Shown: positions 5,014 to 12,285, counted from the first letter of the stretch. The stretch: DNA of 12,291 nt from an uncultured Clostridia bacterium (GCA_904501985.1 CAJGCT010000046.1:1-12291), one strand, 5' to 3'. The notes: generated by a model not told the origin, from the letters alone. Numbers and translations: made by a program.

Positions 5014-6270
5014 TTGAAAACACCGTTTGTAACAAAAGAACAGATCGAAAAAATCGTAAAAGACTATCCCACACCTTTCCATATATACGACGAAAAGGGA
5101 ATCCGCGAGCGTGCGCGTGCACTTAACGCCGCTTTTTCATGGAATAAGGGATTTAAGGAATATTTTGCCGTAAAGGCAACTCCCAACCCCGTGCTTCTTG
5201 ATATTCTGGGTGAAGAAAACTGCGGAGTTGACTGCTCATCCCTCACCGAGCTTATTATGAGCGAAAAAGTAGGCTTCAAGGGCGATGACATAATGTTTTC
5301 CTCCAATGCCACCCCTGCGGAGGACTTTAAAAAGGCGGCAGAGCTTGGTGCCATCATCAATCTCGATGATTTTACCCATATCGACTTCCTGGAAAAGACT
5401 ATCGGCTACATTCCGGAAACCATCTGCTGCCGTTTCAATCCCGGCGGAGACTTCCGTATCAGCACTCAGATAATGGGAAGCCCCAGCGAGGCAAAGTACG
5501 GCATGACCAAGGAGCAGATTATCGAAGCCTACAAGATTTTGAAGGCTAAGGGCGCAAAACGCTTCGGAATCCACGCGTTCCTCTCCTCAAACAACACCAA
5601 CAACGAATATTATCCAACTCTTGCAGGTGTGCTCTTTAAGCTTGCTGTTGAAATAAAGGAAGCGGCAGGCGTTGACATCGGCTTTATCAACCTTTCCGGC
5701 GGTGTCGGCGTTCCCTATCTTCCCGATGCAGAGCCTGCGGATATTGCGATTATCGGCGAGGGTGTTCACCGCGTATACGACGAAATACTCGTCCCCGCAG
5801 GTCTTGGGAACGTTTCACTCTACACAGAGCTTGGACGTTATATGCTCGCCCCTAACGGTATGCTTATTACAAAGGCGATACACGAAAAGCACATATACAA
5901 GGAATACATCGGCTGTGATGCCTGCGCGGCAAACCTTATGCGCCCCGCAATCTACGGCTCATACCACCATATTACCGTTCTCGGCAAGGAAAATGAGCCC
6001 TGCGACCACAAATATGACGTAACCGGCGGTCTTTGCGAAAACAACGACAAATTCGCCATTGACCGTATGCTTCCGAAGATAGATATAGGCGATTACCTTG
6101 CAATCCACGAAGCCGGCGCTCACGGCTTTGCAATGGGCTACAACTACAACGGTAAACTCCGTTCAGCCGAGCTTCTTCTGAAGGAGGACGGTTCCGTTGA
6201 GCTTATCCGCCGTGCGGAAACCCCCGAGGACTACTTCGCAACCCTCGGCGTGACTAAGTACTTCAAATAG
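5014..6270 (+). CDS. lysA: Diaminopimelate decarboxylase, clostridial-type
   Basis: 418-aa PLP-dependent fold type III decarboxylase. It converts meso-diaminopimelate to L-lysine, the last step of lysine synthesis. The PLP Lys is K54 in YFAVKATPNP. LSGGVGVPY (228-236) is the phosphate loop, and TGGLCENNDKFA (337-348) is the equivalent of the catalytic CES-D motif across the dimer, with C341. GAHGFAMGYNYNGKLRSAELL (368-388) is the C-terminal signature. Some canonical motifs are altered: GIHAFLSSN replaces HxHxGSQ, and TELGR replaces EPGR. That pattern belongs to a clostridial LysA subgroup as I recall it; another amino-acid decarboxylase activity cannot be excluded. The start is TTG at 5014, ten bases after AGGAG (4999-5003). 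It has its own promoter; a vitamin B6 kinase gene follows. Confidence 0.9.
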   Translation: MKTPFVTKEQIEKIVKDYPTPFHIYDEKGIRERARALNAAFSWNKGFKEYFAVKATPNPVLLDILGEENCGVDCSSLTELIMSEKVGFKGDDIMFSSNATPAEDFKKAAELGAIINLDDFTHIDFLEKTIGYIPETICCRFNPGGDFRISTQIMGSPSEAKYGMTKEQIIEAYKILKAKGAKRFGIHAFLSSNNTNNEYYPTLAGVLFKLAVEIKEAAGVDIGFINLSGGVGVPYLPDAEPADIAIIGEGVHRVYDEILVPAGLGNVSLYTELGRYMLAPNGMLITKAIHEKHIYKEYIGCDACAANLMRPAIYGSYHHITVLGKENEPCDHKYDVTGGLCENNDKFAIDRMLPKIDIGDYLAIHEAGAHGFAMGYNYNGKLRSAELLLKEDGSVELIRRAETPEDYFATLGVTKYFK

Positions 6271-6465
6271 TCCGTTTGACGCCAAAATAAATTTAAGAGT
6301 TCGTTGTAAAATCTGACGGTATGTGTGAGCTTACCTGAATAACAGCGAAACCGTCTTGCATCTTTCCGGATTAAAATTTCGTCCTGTTTCTTTGGCAAGA
6401 AGCAGGCACAGTACAGACGCTTCTATACCTATATACCGCAGCTTTAAATATCTTGGAGGCTTACC
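6271..6465 (+). other. 195-bp lysA-to-kinase gap with two hairpins and no clear terminator or promoter
   Basis: Two inverted repeats are visible: GACGGT (6315-6320) with ACCGTC (6350-6355), and a 10-bp stem CCTGTTTCTT (6383-6392) with AAGAAGCAGG (6397-6406) closed by TGGC. Neither is followed by a T-run, so they do not look like terminators. No convincing -35/-10 pair was found. The gap may be a co-transcribed spacer or hold an unrecognised leader RNA for the kinase gene. Confidence 0.4.
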
Positions 6466-7326
6466 ATGCTCTGCGATGACACAAAACGAATACTCGCCGT
6501 CCACGATCTTTCCTGCTTCGGAAGATGCGCTCTGACGGTAATAATCCCAACCCTTTCAGCTATGGGCGCGGCAGTAGTGCCGCTTCCCACGGCACTTCTC
6601 TCGACCCACACCGGAGGCTTTGACAACATCGTATTCCGCGACCTCAGTGACATGATGCAGCCGATCCTCGACCATTACAAGATGATGGATATGAAGTTTG
6701 ATGCAATATACACAGGTTTTCTCGGAAGTGCAGGGCAAATAGACACCGTCGCGCACGCCATAGATATGTTCGGTGAGGGCATACCCGTGCTTGTCGATCC
6801 CGTTATGGGCGATGACGGCGAGGTTTACCAGACCTACACACCGGAAATGTGCCGCCGCATGAGAGAACTGTGCCGCAAAGCAGAAATAATCACGCCGAAT
6901 CTGACCGAAGCTTACCTGTTATGTGACGAGGACTATAAGGATACCTCCGTACTTCCGCCAAACGAGGCTCTTGCCGAGGCAGAACGTCTACGAGTAAAAA
7001 TATCCGAGCTTTACGGAACAAAAAAGCTGGCACTAACGGGAGTTGAGCTTTCCGATGACCGAATCGCCACCATTTCCTATGACAGCACCTGCCGTGAGCG
7101 CGAAAGCGTTCACATAATACACAAGGTGAAGTACGGTTATCCCGGCACAGGCGATCTTTTCGCCTCCGTTCTTCTTGGAAGACTTCTTTCGGGAATGGAT
7201 TTCCACAGCGCTGTTGACAACGCCTGCCGCATCACCGCCGAAATGATAACGGATACCGCAAAATACGATACTCCGCGGCGCGAAGGTCTGCGGCTTGAAA
7301 AGAATATTTACAAGTTATTTGAATAG
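6466..7326 (+). CDS. Pyridoxal/pyridoxamine kinase (PfkB/ribokinase-like family)
   Basis: 286-aa vitamin B6 salvage kinase that phosphorylates pyridoxal or pyridoxamine with ATP, giving PLP or its precursor. The N-terminus VHDLSCFGRCALTVIIP (12-28) and STHTGGFDN (46-54) are typical of the PdxK/PdxY type. DPVMGDDG (111-118) and ITPNLTEAY (142-150) are nucleotide-site motifs. The catalytic Asp is D230 in GYPGTGDLF (224-232). Length matches the family. GGAGG (6455-6459) sets the ATG. It lies downstream of lysA, whose product uses PLP; co-transcription is possible because no terminator was found between them. PdxY versus PdxK naming is not resolvable here. Confidence 0.92.
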   Translation: MLCDDTKRILAVHDLSCFGRCALTVIIPTLSAMGAAVVPLPTALLSTHTGGFDNIVFRDLSDMMQPILDHYKMMDMKFDAIYTGFLGSAGQIDTVAHAIDMFGEGIPVLVDPVMGDDGEVYQTYTPEMCRRMRELCRKAEIITPNLTEAYLLCDEDYKDTSVLPPNEALAEAERLRVKISELYGTKKLALTGVELSDDRIATISYDSTCRERESVHIIHKVKYGYPGTGDLFASVLLGRLLSGMDFHSAVDNACRITAEMITDTAKYDTPRREGLRLEKNIYKLFE

Positions 7327-7346
7327 ATAGGTGTTTTACAAAAGCG

Positions 7347-7372
7347 AAAACCGCGCGTCTGCGCGGTTTTTT
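7347..7372 (+). terminator. Rho-independent terminator of the kinase gene
   Basis: Perfect 10-bp stem AAAACCGCGC (7347-7356) with GCGCGGTTTT (7361-7370), loop GTCT, followed by TT. Confidence 0.92.
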
Positions 7373-7396
7373 ATATACAAAAGGCTGAATGGAATG

Positions 7397-7427
7397 AAAA
7401 AACCACTTGCAATTGCAAGTGGTTTTT
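7397..7427 (-). terminator. Terminator of the tRNA-Val/tRNA-Gly transcript
   Basis: A perfect 30-bp palindrome (7398-7427) with centre TTGCAATTGCAA and A5/T5 ends. Read on the minus strand it is a GC-containing stem followed by a T-run. It begins at the last base of the tRNA-Val CCA end. Confidence 0.88.
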
Positions 7428-7502
7428 GGTGGAAGCTACAGGGCTCGAACCTGTGACCCTCTGCTTGTAAGGCAGATGCTCTCCCAGCTGAGCTAAGCTT
7501 CC
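7427..7502 (-). tRNA. tRNA-Val (anticodon TAC)
   Basis: 76-nt cloverleaf with encoded CCA (7429-7427). The acceptor GGAAGCT pairs with AGCTTCC. The anticodon loop is CTTACAA on stem TCTGC/GCAGA, giving anticodon TAC at 7469-7467. The T-loop TTCGAGC is canonical. Only four bases separate it from tRNA-Gly upstream, so both are on one precursor. Confidence 0.97.
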
Positions 7503-7505
7503 AAA

Positions 7506-7581
7506 TGGAGCGGATTACGGGGCTCGAACCCGCCACCTCGACCTTGGCAAGGTCGCGCTCTACCAAATGAGCTAAATCCGC
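7506..7581 (-). tRNA. tRNA-Gly (anticodon GCC)
   Basis: 76 nt with encoded CCA (7508-7506). The acceptor GCGGATT pairs with AATCCGC, discriminator T. The anticodon loop is TTGCCAA on stem CGACC/GGTCG, anticodon GCC at 7548-7546. First gene of the two-tRNA transcript. Confidence 0.97.
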
Positions 7582-7607
7582 AGGTGGTGTTTACCTCAAC
7601 ACACGAT

Positions 7608-7636
7608 ATTATATCACAATCATACCTGTTTGTCAA
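7608..7636 (-). promoter_or_regulatory. SigA-type promoter of tRNA-Gly/tRNA-Val
   Basis: Minus strand perfect TTGACA (7636-7631), spacer 17, perfect TATAAT (7613-7608), preceded by the extended TG. An AT-rich stretch just upstream (7637-7670) could act as an UP element, as usual for stable-RNA promoters. Confidence 0.94.
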
Positions 7637-7709
7637 TAGATTTTTGAAATTTTATTTGATTTTTTTGCTCGGTCACCGCAAAGCTGATGTTGTTCCGTCA
7701 GTTACAATT

Positions 7710-7775
7710 TAAAACAAGAGGCTGGCTCAAGCACACATCTCAAAATTAAAAATATCTTACTTGCAATTGCCAGCC
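7710..7775 (-). terminator. Possible terminator of the AraC-family gene
   Basis: On the minus strand, GGCTGGC (7775-7769) pairs with GCCAGCC (7726-7720), with an inner CAAG/CTTG, and TCTTGTTTT follows. The loop is long and AT-rich, so this is a moderate candidate. The rest of 7637-7802 shows nothing further recognisable. Confidence 0.5.
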
Positions 7776-7802
7776 CATCATTTCCGCTCTCACAAGCGAT
7801 TC

Positions 7803-8693
7803 TTATTTACCGAACTCTGACGGTACCATTCCTGTTTCGGATCTGAACATACGGATAAAATGGGAAGTGTCATAACACCCCACCGCCTGCGCAATCTCTG
7901 CTTCGGTCAACACCTGGTCTGAAAGTAGCTGTTTCGCCATTGAGACTCTGTACTGCCTCTGAAATCTTGCGGGCGGCACCCCCGTTACCCGTTTAAATCG
8001 TGCAATATACGACGTGCGTGACATTTGTGCGATCCTCGCAAGCGTATCGGTCGTTATTGTTTTATCAAAATTTTCATAAATATACGCTATGCTCGTCAGA
8101 AACATCTCATCCTCCGTGTCGGTCGGAGAATTCATTATACCCTTGCTTTCATATATGGCACAAAGATGCGCTATTGCTATCAGTGCCTCTCCACCGGCGA
8201 TGATAGCCCCCTCCGTGCTTTTCTCTCTGCAATGAACGATAAGTCCTTCAAGCGTTGGCATAAGCGACGCCATTTCCTCGTCACTAAGCACGAAATGAAG
8301 CTTTGCCCACGTTGTTTCCCGCATAAGCGGATCTATTCTGAAAAGTGACGAAAAGGCGGGCAAAAGCTGGAGCTCCGCTGAATGCTTTTCAAGATATTTA
8401 GGGCTTATAACCAGATGATAAACATCGAAGTTCTCTCCCCCTGCATACCCGTGCCGCACATTTGGCGGTATGATAAAGGTATCTCCCTTTTTGACAATTA
8501 GGTTTCTTTCGCCTATTCTGTGTGTTGCGCTTCCTCGAAGTACAATATTGATCTCGTAAAATCCCTGAGAATGCATCCCTATTTTATAATTTTTCTCGAC
8601 AAACCCCTGTACCCCAAGTAGCGGACCGTTAAATATTTCATCTACCGTATAGTGCCGATTGAGTTCCTCTATCACTATGTTCCCGAGATCCAT
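7803..8693 (-). CDS. AraC-family transcriptional regulator with N-terminal cupin domain
   Basis: 296 aa from the ATG at 8693. A cupin-type sensor covers about 25-100 (HSQGFYEINIVLRG, GDTFIIPPNVRHGY), with H41, E47 and H81 placed like cupin ligands. Two AraC helix-turn-helix motifs follow at about 214-235 and 262-285, ending in the family signature DTSHFIRMFRSETGMVPSEF. Such proteins sense small molecules, often sugars, and activate adjacent catabolic genes. The start at 8693 is preferred over the in-frame ATG at 8750. AAAGGAAA lies upstream of 8693, while 8750 would sit at the transcription start of the minus promoter. It is divergent from the glycyl radical enzyme gene and its likely regulator. 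Confidence 0.93.
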   Translation of the reverse strand: MDLGNIVIEELNRHYTVDEIFNGPLLGVQGFVEKNYKIGMHSQGFYEINIVLRGSATHRIGERNLIVKKGDTFIIPPNVRHGYAGGENFDVYHLVISPKYLEKHSAELQLLPAFSSLFRIDPLMRETTWAKLHFVLSDEEMASLMPTLEGLIVHCREKSTEGAIIAGGEALIAIAHLCAIYESKGIMNSPTDTEDEMFLTSIAYIYENFDKTITTDTLARIAQMSRTSYIARFKRVTGVPPARFQRQYRVSMAKQLLSDQVLTEAEIAQAVGCYDTSHFIRMFRSETGMVPSEFGK

Positions 8694-8736
8694 ATGCTTA
8701 TTTCCTTTCGTTTGAACAAATCTACAACGCAAATAT

Positions 8737-8781
8737 GTATAATCATACATTGATTATACACTATCTTTGTGATATAATCAA
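8737..8781. promoter_or_regulatory. Superimposed divergent promoters and inverted-repeat operator between the AraC gene and the glycyl radical enzyme gene
   Basis: Plus promoter: TTGATT (8750-8755), spacer 17, TATAAT (8773-8778) with extended TG. Minus promoter: TTGATT (8781-8776), spacer 17, TATAAT (8758-8753). Each -35 overlaps the other promoter's -10 on the opposite strand. This results from an inverted repeat, TTGATTATA (8750-8758) and TATAATCAA (8773-8781). A third half-site, GTATAATCA (8737-8745), forms a 9-bp dyad with TGATTATAC (8751-8759), spacer five. Polymerase can occupy only one direction at a time, and the dyad is a natural regulator site. Confidence 0.82.
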
Positions 8782-8820
8782 GATGTAAACTGAAAAAACT
8801 TGAAAAAGGAGTAAAATATT

Positions 8821-10983
8821 ATGGAAATTTCAAACAGAATGAAGATGGTTTTCGAGGAATCGAGAAAAAAAGCGATTGCCCCTCCTCAAACCTCGTTTGC
8901 TTACGATATCCACTATGCGGCACTGCATCTTTACTCCGAGCTTCCCAAGTGGGAGAAGCAGGCTCGTTCCATGGCTTACGCGGTGACCAATCAAGAGGTT
9001 TTTATTGAGCCGTACGACAAGATTATAGGGAGAGTCTATTACAGAGGCGAAAAACGCCCCGAGGCGTATTGCTCTGACTTCGATTTCAACACTCAGCCAA
9101 TGCTGAACGCCAAAAAAAACGACCTCGCGTACGATGAGCTGTGCCGTTATCAAATTGCTACCTATGGAGCACCAGGCCATATCGCATGGGATTGGAACGT
9201 CATTCTCCGCAGAGGAACGGACGGTTTAAGAGAACGCTGCGTATCGGGTTTAAATCGCCACAAGGGAGACAACGAGGCGGAACATTTTTATAACGGCGTT
9301 ATGATCATGCTTGACGCTATTGAGAGCTGGAATGAAAAGCACGTTCAGCGCCTAATCGAAATGGGTAAGACCGAGGAAGCGGAGATATGCCGTCAGGTTC
9401 CGAAGCACCCGGCAAGAACATTCCGCGAAGCGATTCAGTCCTTTTATATACAGTTTATAACTGTAATGAAGGAGGAGCCAGACGGCGGCAACAGCCCGGG
9501 AAGACTTGACTACTACCTCTGGCCTTTTCTCGAAAACGATATAAAAAACGGCGTATGCACCCTCGAGGAGGCAGAGGAGCTTGTTGAAGAACTTTTCGTT
9601 CGTATAGACGAAAGACTTTATTACAGTGATGCCTGGGTGGAAAGTGTAGTGCTGGGCGGCTCTCACCCTAACGGCACCTCGGCAGTCAACCCTTTATCTT
9701 ATATAATGGTAAGAGCGTATATGAAATATGACATCACACACCCACATGTCTACATACGCATACCAAAAAATGCTCCCGAGGACTTCCTTGACCTGGCTGC
9801 CGATTACATTATAAACGGCAGAAACCGTGCGCAGCTCCTTTGCGACGAAGCAATAATCAAGGCGCTGGTCAAGAATGGCGTTTCCGAAAACGACGCCGTC
9901 GATTATTTCTGCGGAGGCTGTATGGAGGTCGGAATTCAAGGCAGAACGAGCGACTTTCTCTTTACCGGTTATCAGAATATAGCAAAACTACTCGAACTTT
10001 GCATGACGGGTGGTTACTGCCTGAAAAAGCAAACACAACTTACCTACTTTAAGACCAAACCGCTTACCGAATGTAATGATTTTGAGGAATTCTATACCGT
10101 TTTCATAAAGGAAGCGGAAAGAGTTCTGACAGAGAACCTCAAATATCAGGACAAACTAAGTGAATACGTTGAGCACATGCGCCCTGCGTACCTGCTTTCG
10201 TCGATGATAGATGACTGCTTGACCAAAGGCAGAAATATGCACGGCGGCGGTGCTCGCTATCATGACTACGGCTCATCGCTCGTCGGAATACCGAATGCGG
10301 CGGACGCATTGATCGCTATAAAAAAAGCAGTGTTCGACGATAAAATCTGTACCGCACATGAGTTGATGAAAGCGTTATCAGCAGATTTTGTCGGCTACGA
10401 AGCATTGCACGCGAAACTTCTTGCGCTCCCCAAATACGGACAAGATATCCCTGAGGCGGATGAAATGGCTGCAAGGATCGTTACCGATATGAGTAGAATC
10501 TACAGTTCCTATGTCAATCGTTTCGGCGGCAGCGGAAAACTCGTTCTGCTCACATTCAGATATGCCCCAGCGGCCGGTGCGATCCTCGGAGCGAGTGCCG
10601 ACGGGCGCCGAGCAGGTGCCGTAATCGCACAGTCCATCACACCGCAATGCGCCTCTATGACCAAGGGAATCACGGCGGCAATGAATTCTTGCACCGTCCT
10701 TCCCTTCGAGCTGTTCAGCGGAGGTGCTTCTACCATGTGGGATCTTGATCCGAGTCTTGCAACCCCGGAAATTGTCAAGGGCCTCTTTACGACCTTTTTT
10801 GAACAAGGCGGACAAATATTCCAAGGCAACGTCACCGACGTTCAGGAACTTAAAAGCGCTCAGTTGAATCCTGAGCACTATGGTCATATTCTCGTCAGAG
10901 TCGGAGGCTATTCCGCAAGATTCGTAAATCTTAGCAAGGATATTCAAGACGATATTATCAACAGACTCAGACATAACGGATAA
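8821..10983 (+). CDS. Glycyl radical enzyme (pyruvate formate-lyase-like superfamily), substrate unknown
   Basis: 720-aa oxygen-sensitive enzyme that carries a glycyl radical and uses a Cys thiyl radical to cleave or dehydrate its substrate. The glycyl loop is VRVGGYSARF (692-701), radical site G696. The thiyl Cys is C367 in FCGGCMEVGIQG (363-374), followed by the E369 typical of the dehydratase/lyase branch. The branch's usual Pro after that Glu is Val here. PFL itself has Cys-Cys and no Glu, so formate lyase activity is unlikely. GHIAWDWNVIL (119-129) matches the conserved N-terminal GH...D region. It is shorter than CutC or glycerol dehydratase and has no N-terminal shell-targeting extension; no microcompartment genes are nearby. 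AAGGAG (8806-8811) sets the ATG. The activase gene follows after five bases; an AraC regulator is divergent. Dehydratase, decarboxylase and C-S lyase all remain possible. Confidence 0.93.
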   Translation: MEISNRMKMVFEESRKKAIAPPQTSFAYDIHYAALHLYSELPKWEKQARSMAYAVTNQEVFIEPYDKIIGRVYYRGEKRPEAYCSDFDFNTQPMLNAKKNDLAYDELCRYQIATYGAPGHIAWDWNVILRRGTDGLRERCVSGLNRHKGDNEAEHFYNGVMIMLDAIESWNEKHVQRLIEMGKTEEAEICRQVPKHPARTFREAIQSFYIQFITVMKEEPDGGNSPGRLDYYLWPFLENDIKNGVCTLEEAEELVEELFVRIDERLYYSDAWVESVVLGGSHPNGTSAVNPLSYIMVRAYMKYDITHPHVYIRIPKNAPEDFLDLAADYIINGRNRAQLLCDEAIIKALVKNGVSENDAVDYFCGGCMEVGIQGRTSDFLFTGYQNIAKLLELCMTGGYCLKKQTQLTYFKTKPLTECNDFEEFYTVFIKEAERVLTENLKYQDKLSEYVEHMRPAYLLSSMIDDCLTKGRNMHGGGARYHDYGSSLVGIPNAADALIAIKKAVFDDKICTAHELMKALSADFVGYEALHAKLLALPKYGQDIPEADEMAARIVTDMSRIYSSYVNRFGGSGKLVLLTFRYAPAAGAILGASADGRRAGAVIAQSITPQCASMTKGITAAMNSCTVLPFELFSGGASTMWDLDPSLATPEIVKGLFTTFFEQGGQIFQGNVTDVQELKSAQLNPEHYGHILVRVGGYSARFVNLSKDIQDDIINRLRHNG

Positions 10984-10988
10984 AAACA

Positions 10989-11924
10989 ATGATTGGTAAT
11001 ATTTTTGATATACAACGCTTCTGCGTTCACGACGGCCCGGGGATACGAACCACAGTATTTTTCAAGGGGTGCCCACTCCACTGCCCATGGTGTCATAATC
11101 CCGAGTCCCAAAAAAGCGAACTGAGTATCGCTTATTACGATAAAAACTGTCTCTTCTGCGGATCGTGCGTTACCGTCTGCAAGTCGGCTTGTCACAGTTT
11201 TGTACACGCTGAAGAACGAACCGCTGGCTATCCACGTCATCTCATCGACCGTCAAAAATGCATAAAATGCGGTGCATGCGCCTCCGCTTGTCCAAGCGGA
11301 GCAATTGAAGCACTCGGGAGAAAGATGACCGTCGATGAAATCATGAGCGAGGTGCAAAGAGATCAAAATTTCTACAAAAACTCCGGTGGCGGACTTACCG
11401 TTTCGGGCGGCGAGCCGCTTATGCAGCCAAAGTTTTTGCTTGCACTTCTGAAAGCGGCAAAAGAAAAAGGTATACATACTTGCATTGAAACATGCGGGTA
11501 TGCACGAACAGAGGTGATGAAAAGCATCGTCCCTTATACGGATATTTTCCTGTTTGATATAAAGGAAACGGACAATACACGCCATGAAATGCTTACGGGG
11601 GTACCGTTTGAACCAATACTGGAAAATCTTCGTCTTATTGACTCACTCGGAGCCAAAATTATCCTGAGGCTGCCACTCATTCCCCAAAAGAACTTGCGGA
11701 ACAAGCATATTGAGAATATAGCCAAGATTTGTGCAGACCTTAACGGTGTGTTTGAAATAAACATCATGGCATATCATACGCTCGGCTCGTCAAAATATAC
11801 GGCACTTGATATAAAAGACGAAATGCAAGGCGCGGAAGCAATGAGCACAGAGCAAAAAAATGAGGCTATCGCTTCACTTACAAATTATCTGAAAGCGCTC
11901 GGGAAGAACATTCCTGTAAAATAA
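10989..11924 (+). CDS. Glycyl-radical enzyme activating protein (radical SAM)
   Basis: 311-aa activase that uses SAM and a [4Fe-4S] cluster to install the glycyl radical on the enzyme encoded just upstream. The radical SAM motif is CPLHCPWC (C28, C32, C35), preceded by DGPGIRTTVFFKGC. A two-cluster ferredoxin insert follows: C54/C57/C60/C64 and C91/C94/C97/C101. This marks the dehydratase-type activases rather than the short PflA. SGGEP (139-143) is the SAM-binding GGE motif. The gene starts five bases after the enzyme's stop with no clear Shine-Dalgarno, so translation is probably coupled. The transcript ends at the hairpin cluster and terminator beyond 11929. Confidence 0.96.
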   Translation: MIGNIFDIQRFCVHDGPGIRTTVFFKGCPLHCPWCHNPESQKSELSIAYYDKNCLFCGSCVTVCKSACHSFVHAEERTAGYPRHLIDRQKCIKCGACASACPSGAIEALGRKMTVDEIMSEVQRDQNFYKNSGGGLTVSGGEPLMQPKFLLALLKAAKEKGIHTCIETCGYARTEVMKSIVPYTDIFLFDIKETDNTRHEMLTGVPFEPILENLRLIDSLGAKIILRLPLIPQKNLRNKHIENIAKICADLNGVFEINIMAYHTLGSSKYTALDIKDEMQGAEAMSTEQKNEAIASLTNYLKALGKNIPVK

Positions 11925-11928
11925 TGGG

Positions 11929-12042
11929 GGGCGCCTCAAAAACGAGGTGTCCTCCAAATGCGAAGCGCAACGAACCTCGACGTGAGCCGAAGGCTCGCTT
12001 CATAGGGCGAAGCCCTGCTTCATTTTTCATGCGCCTTGGCGC
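11929..12042 (+). repeat. Cluster of five mini-hairpins with GCTTCAT linkers
   Basis: Downstream of the activase: stem 11929-11937/11944-11952 (nine pairs, two G-T); TGCG-AAG-CGCA at 11959-11969; GAGCC-GAA-GGCTC at 11984-11996; AGGGC-GAA-GCCCT at 12004-12016; GCGC-CTTG-GCGC at 12031-12042. The last three are each followed at once or within a base by GCTTCAT (11997, 12017, 12043). Stem sequences differ while pairing is kept. This looks like an intergenic repeat family of the genome; the open frame across it (to 12163) also crosses two long hairpins and is not a gene. Confidence 0.75.
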
Positions 12043-12052
12043 GCTTCATTTC

Positions 12053-12092
12053 CAAAACAAAACGCACTTCTTACGAAGTGCGTTTTGTTTTG
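12053..12092 (+). terminator. Terminator of the glycyl radical operon
   Basis: Perfect 18-bp stem 12053-12070 with 12075-12092, loop TTAC. The 5' arm begins with A-runs and the 3' arm ends TTTTGTTTTG, so the lower stem provides the U-tract. Read on the minus strand the loop is GTAA, as in the repeats after gap. It could work in both directions. Confidence 0.85.
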
Positions 12093-12133
12093 TAGTCGCC
12101 ACCTATCGGCACGTCCGATTCCGCATTATGTGT

Positions 12134-12175
12134 CCAAAAGGAAAATGCCCACGCTATGCGTGAGCATTTTCCTTT

Positions 12176-12178
<3 letters not shown>
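12134..12178 (-). terminator. Terminator of the tRNA-Cys transcript
   Basis: 21-position stem with one mismatch, 12134-12154 with 12158-12178, loop TAT. On the minus strand it starts at the tRNA CCA and ends in TTTTCCTTTTGG. The CCA end (12178-12176) pairs into the base of the stem. Confidence 0.8.
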
Positions 12179-12250
<72 letters not shown>

Positions 12251-12253
12251 GAA

Positions 12254-12275
12254 TGCGCACTAAAATATGTGCGCA
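12254..12275 (-). other. Spacer hairpin upstream of tRNA-Cys
   Basis: Seven-bp stem TGCGCAC (12254-12260) with GTGCGCA (12269-12275), loop of eight. On the minus strand it follows a run of seven T's (12285-12279) and directly precedes tRNA-Cys. Possibly a processing or termination signal between two tRNAs. Confidence 0.5.
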
Positions 12276-12285
12276 GATAAAAAAA

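Noticed and set aside
7336..7566. 76-codon open frame on the minus strand
   Set aside because: It runs through tRNA-Gly, tRNA-Val and their terminator; the tRNA calls explain the sequence.
8694..8750. Upstream ATG at 8750 as start of the AraC-family gene
   Set aside because: It falls at the predicted transcription start of the minus promoter, lacks a ribosome site, and adds residues not typical of the cupin domain; the ATG at 8693 has AAAGGAAA upstream.
10378..10989. 203-codon minus-strand frame, and others antisense to the glycyl radical and activase genes
   Set aside because: Shadows of strongly conserved coding sequence on the plus strand with clear catalytic motifs.
12093..12133. Decayed copy of a tRNA 3' end (CGCCACC and ATTCCG words like those in tRNA-Cys)
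   Set aside because: Only short scattered matches; not enough to call an attachment site or pseudo-tRNA.
11924..12163. 79-codon open frame on the plus strand after the activase gene
   Set aside because: It starts at an ATG overlapping the activase stop, crosses five mini-hairpins, the operon terminator and part of the tRNA-Cys terminator, has a repeat-derived basic composition and no ribosome site.
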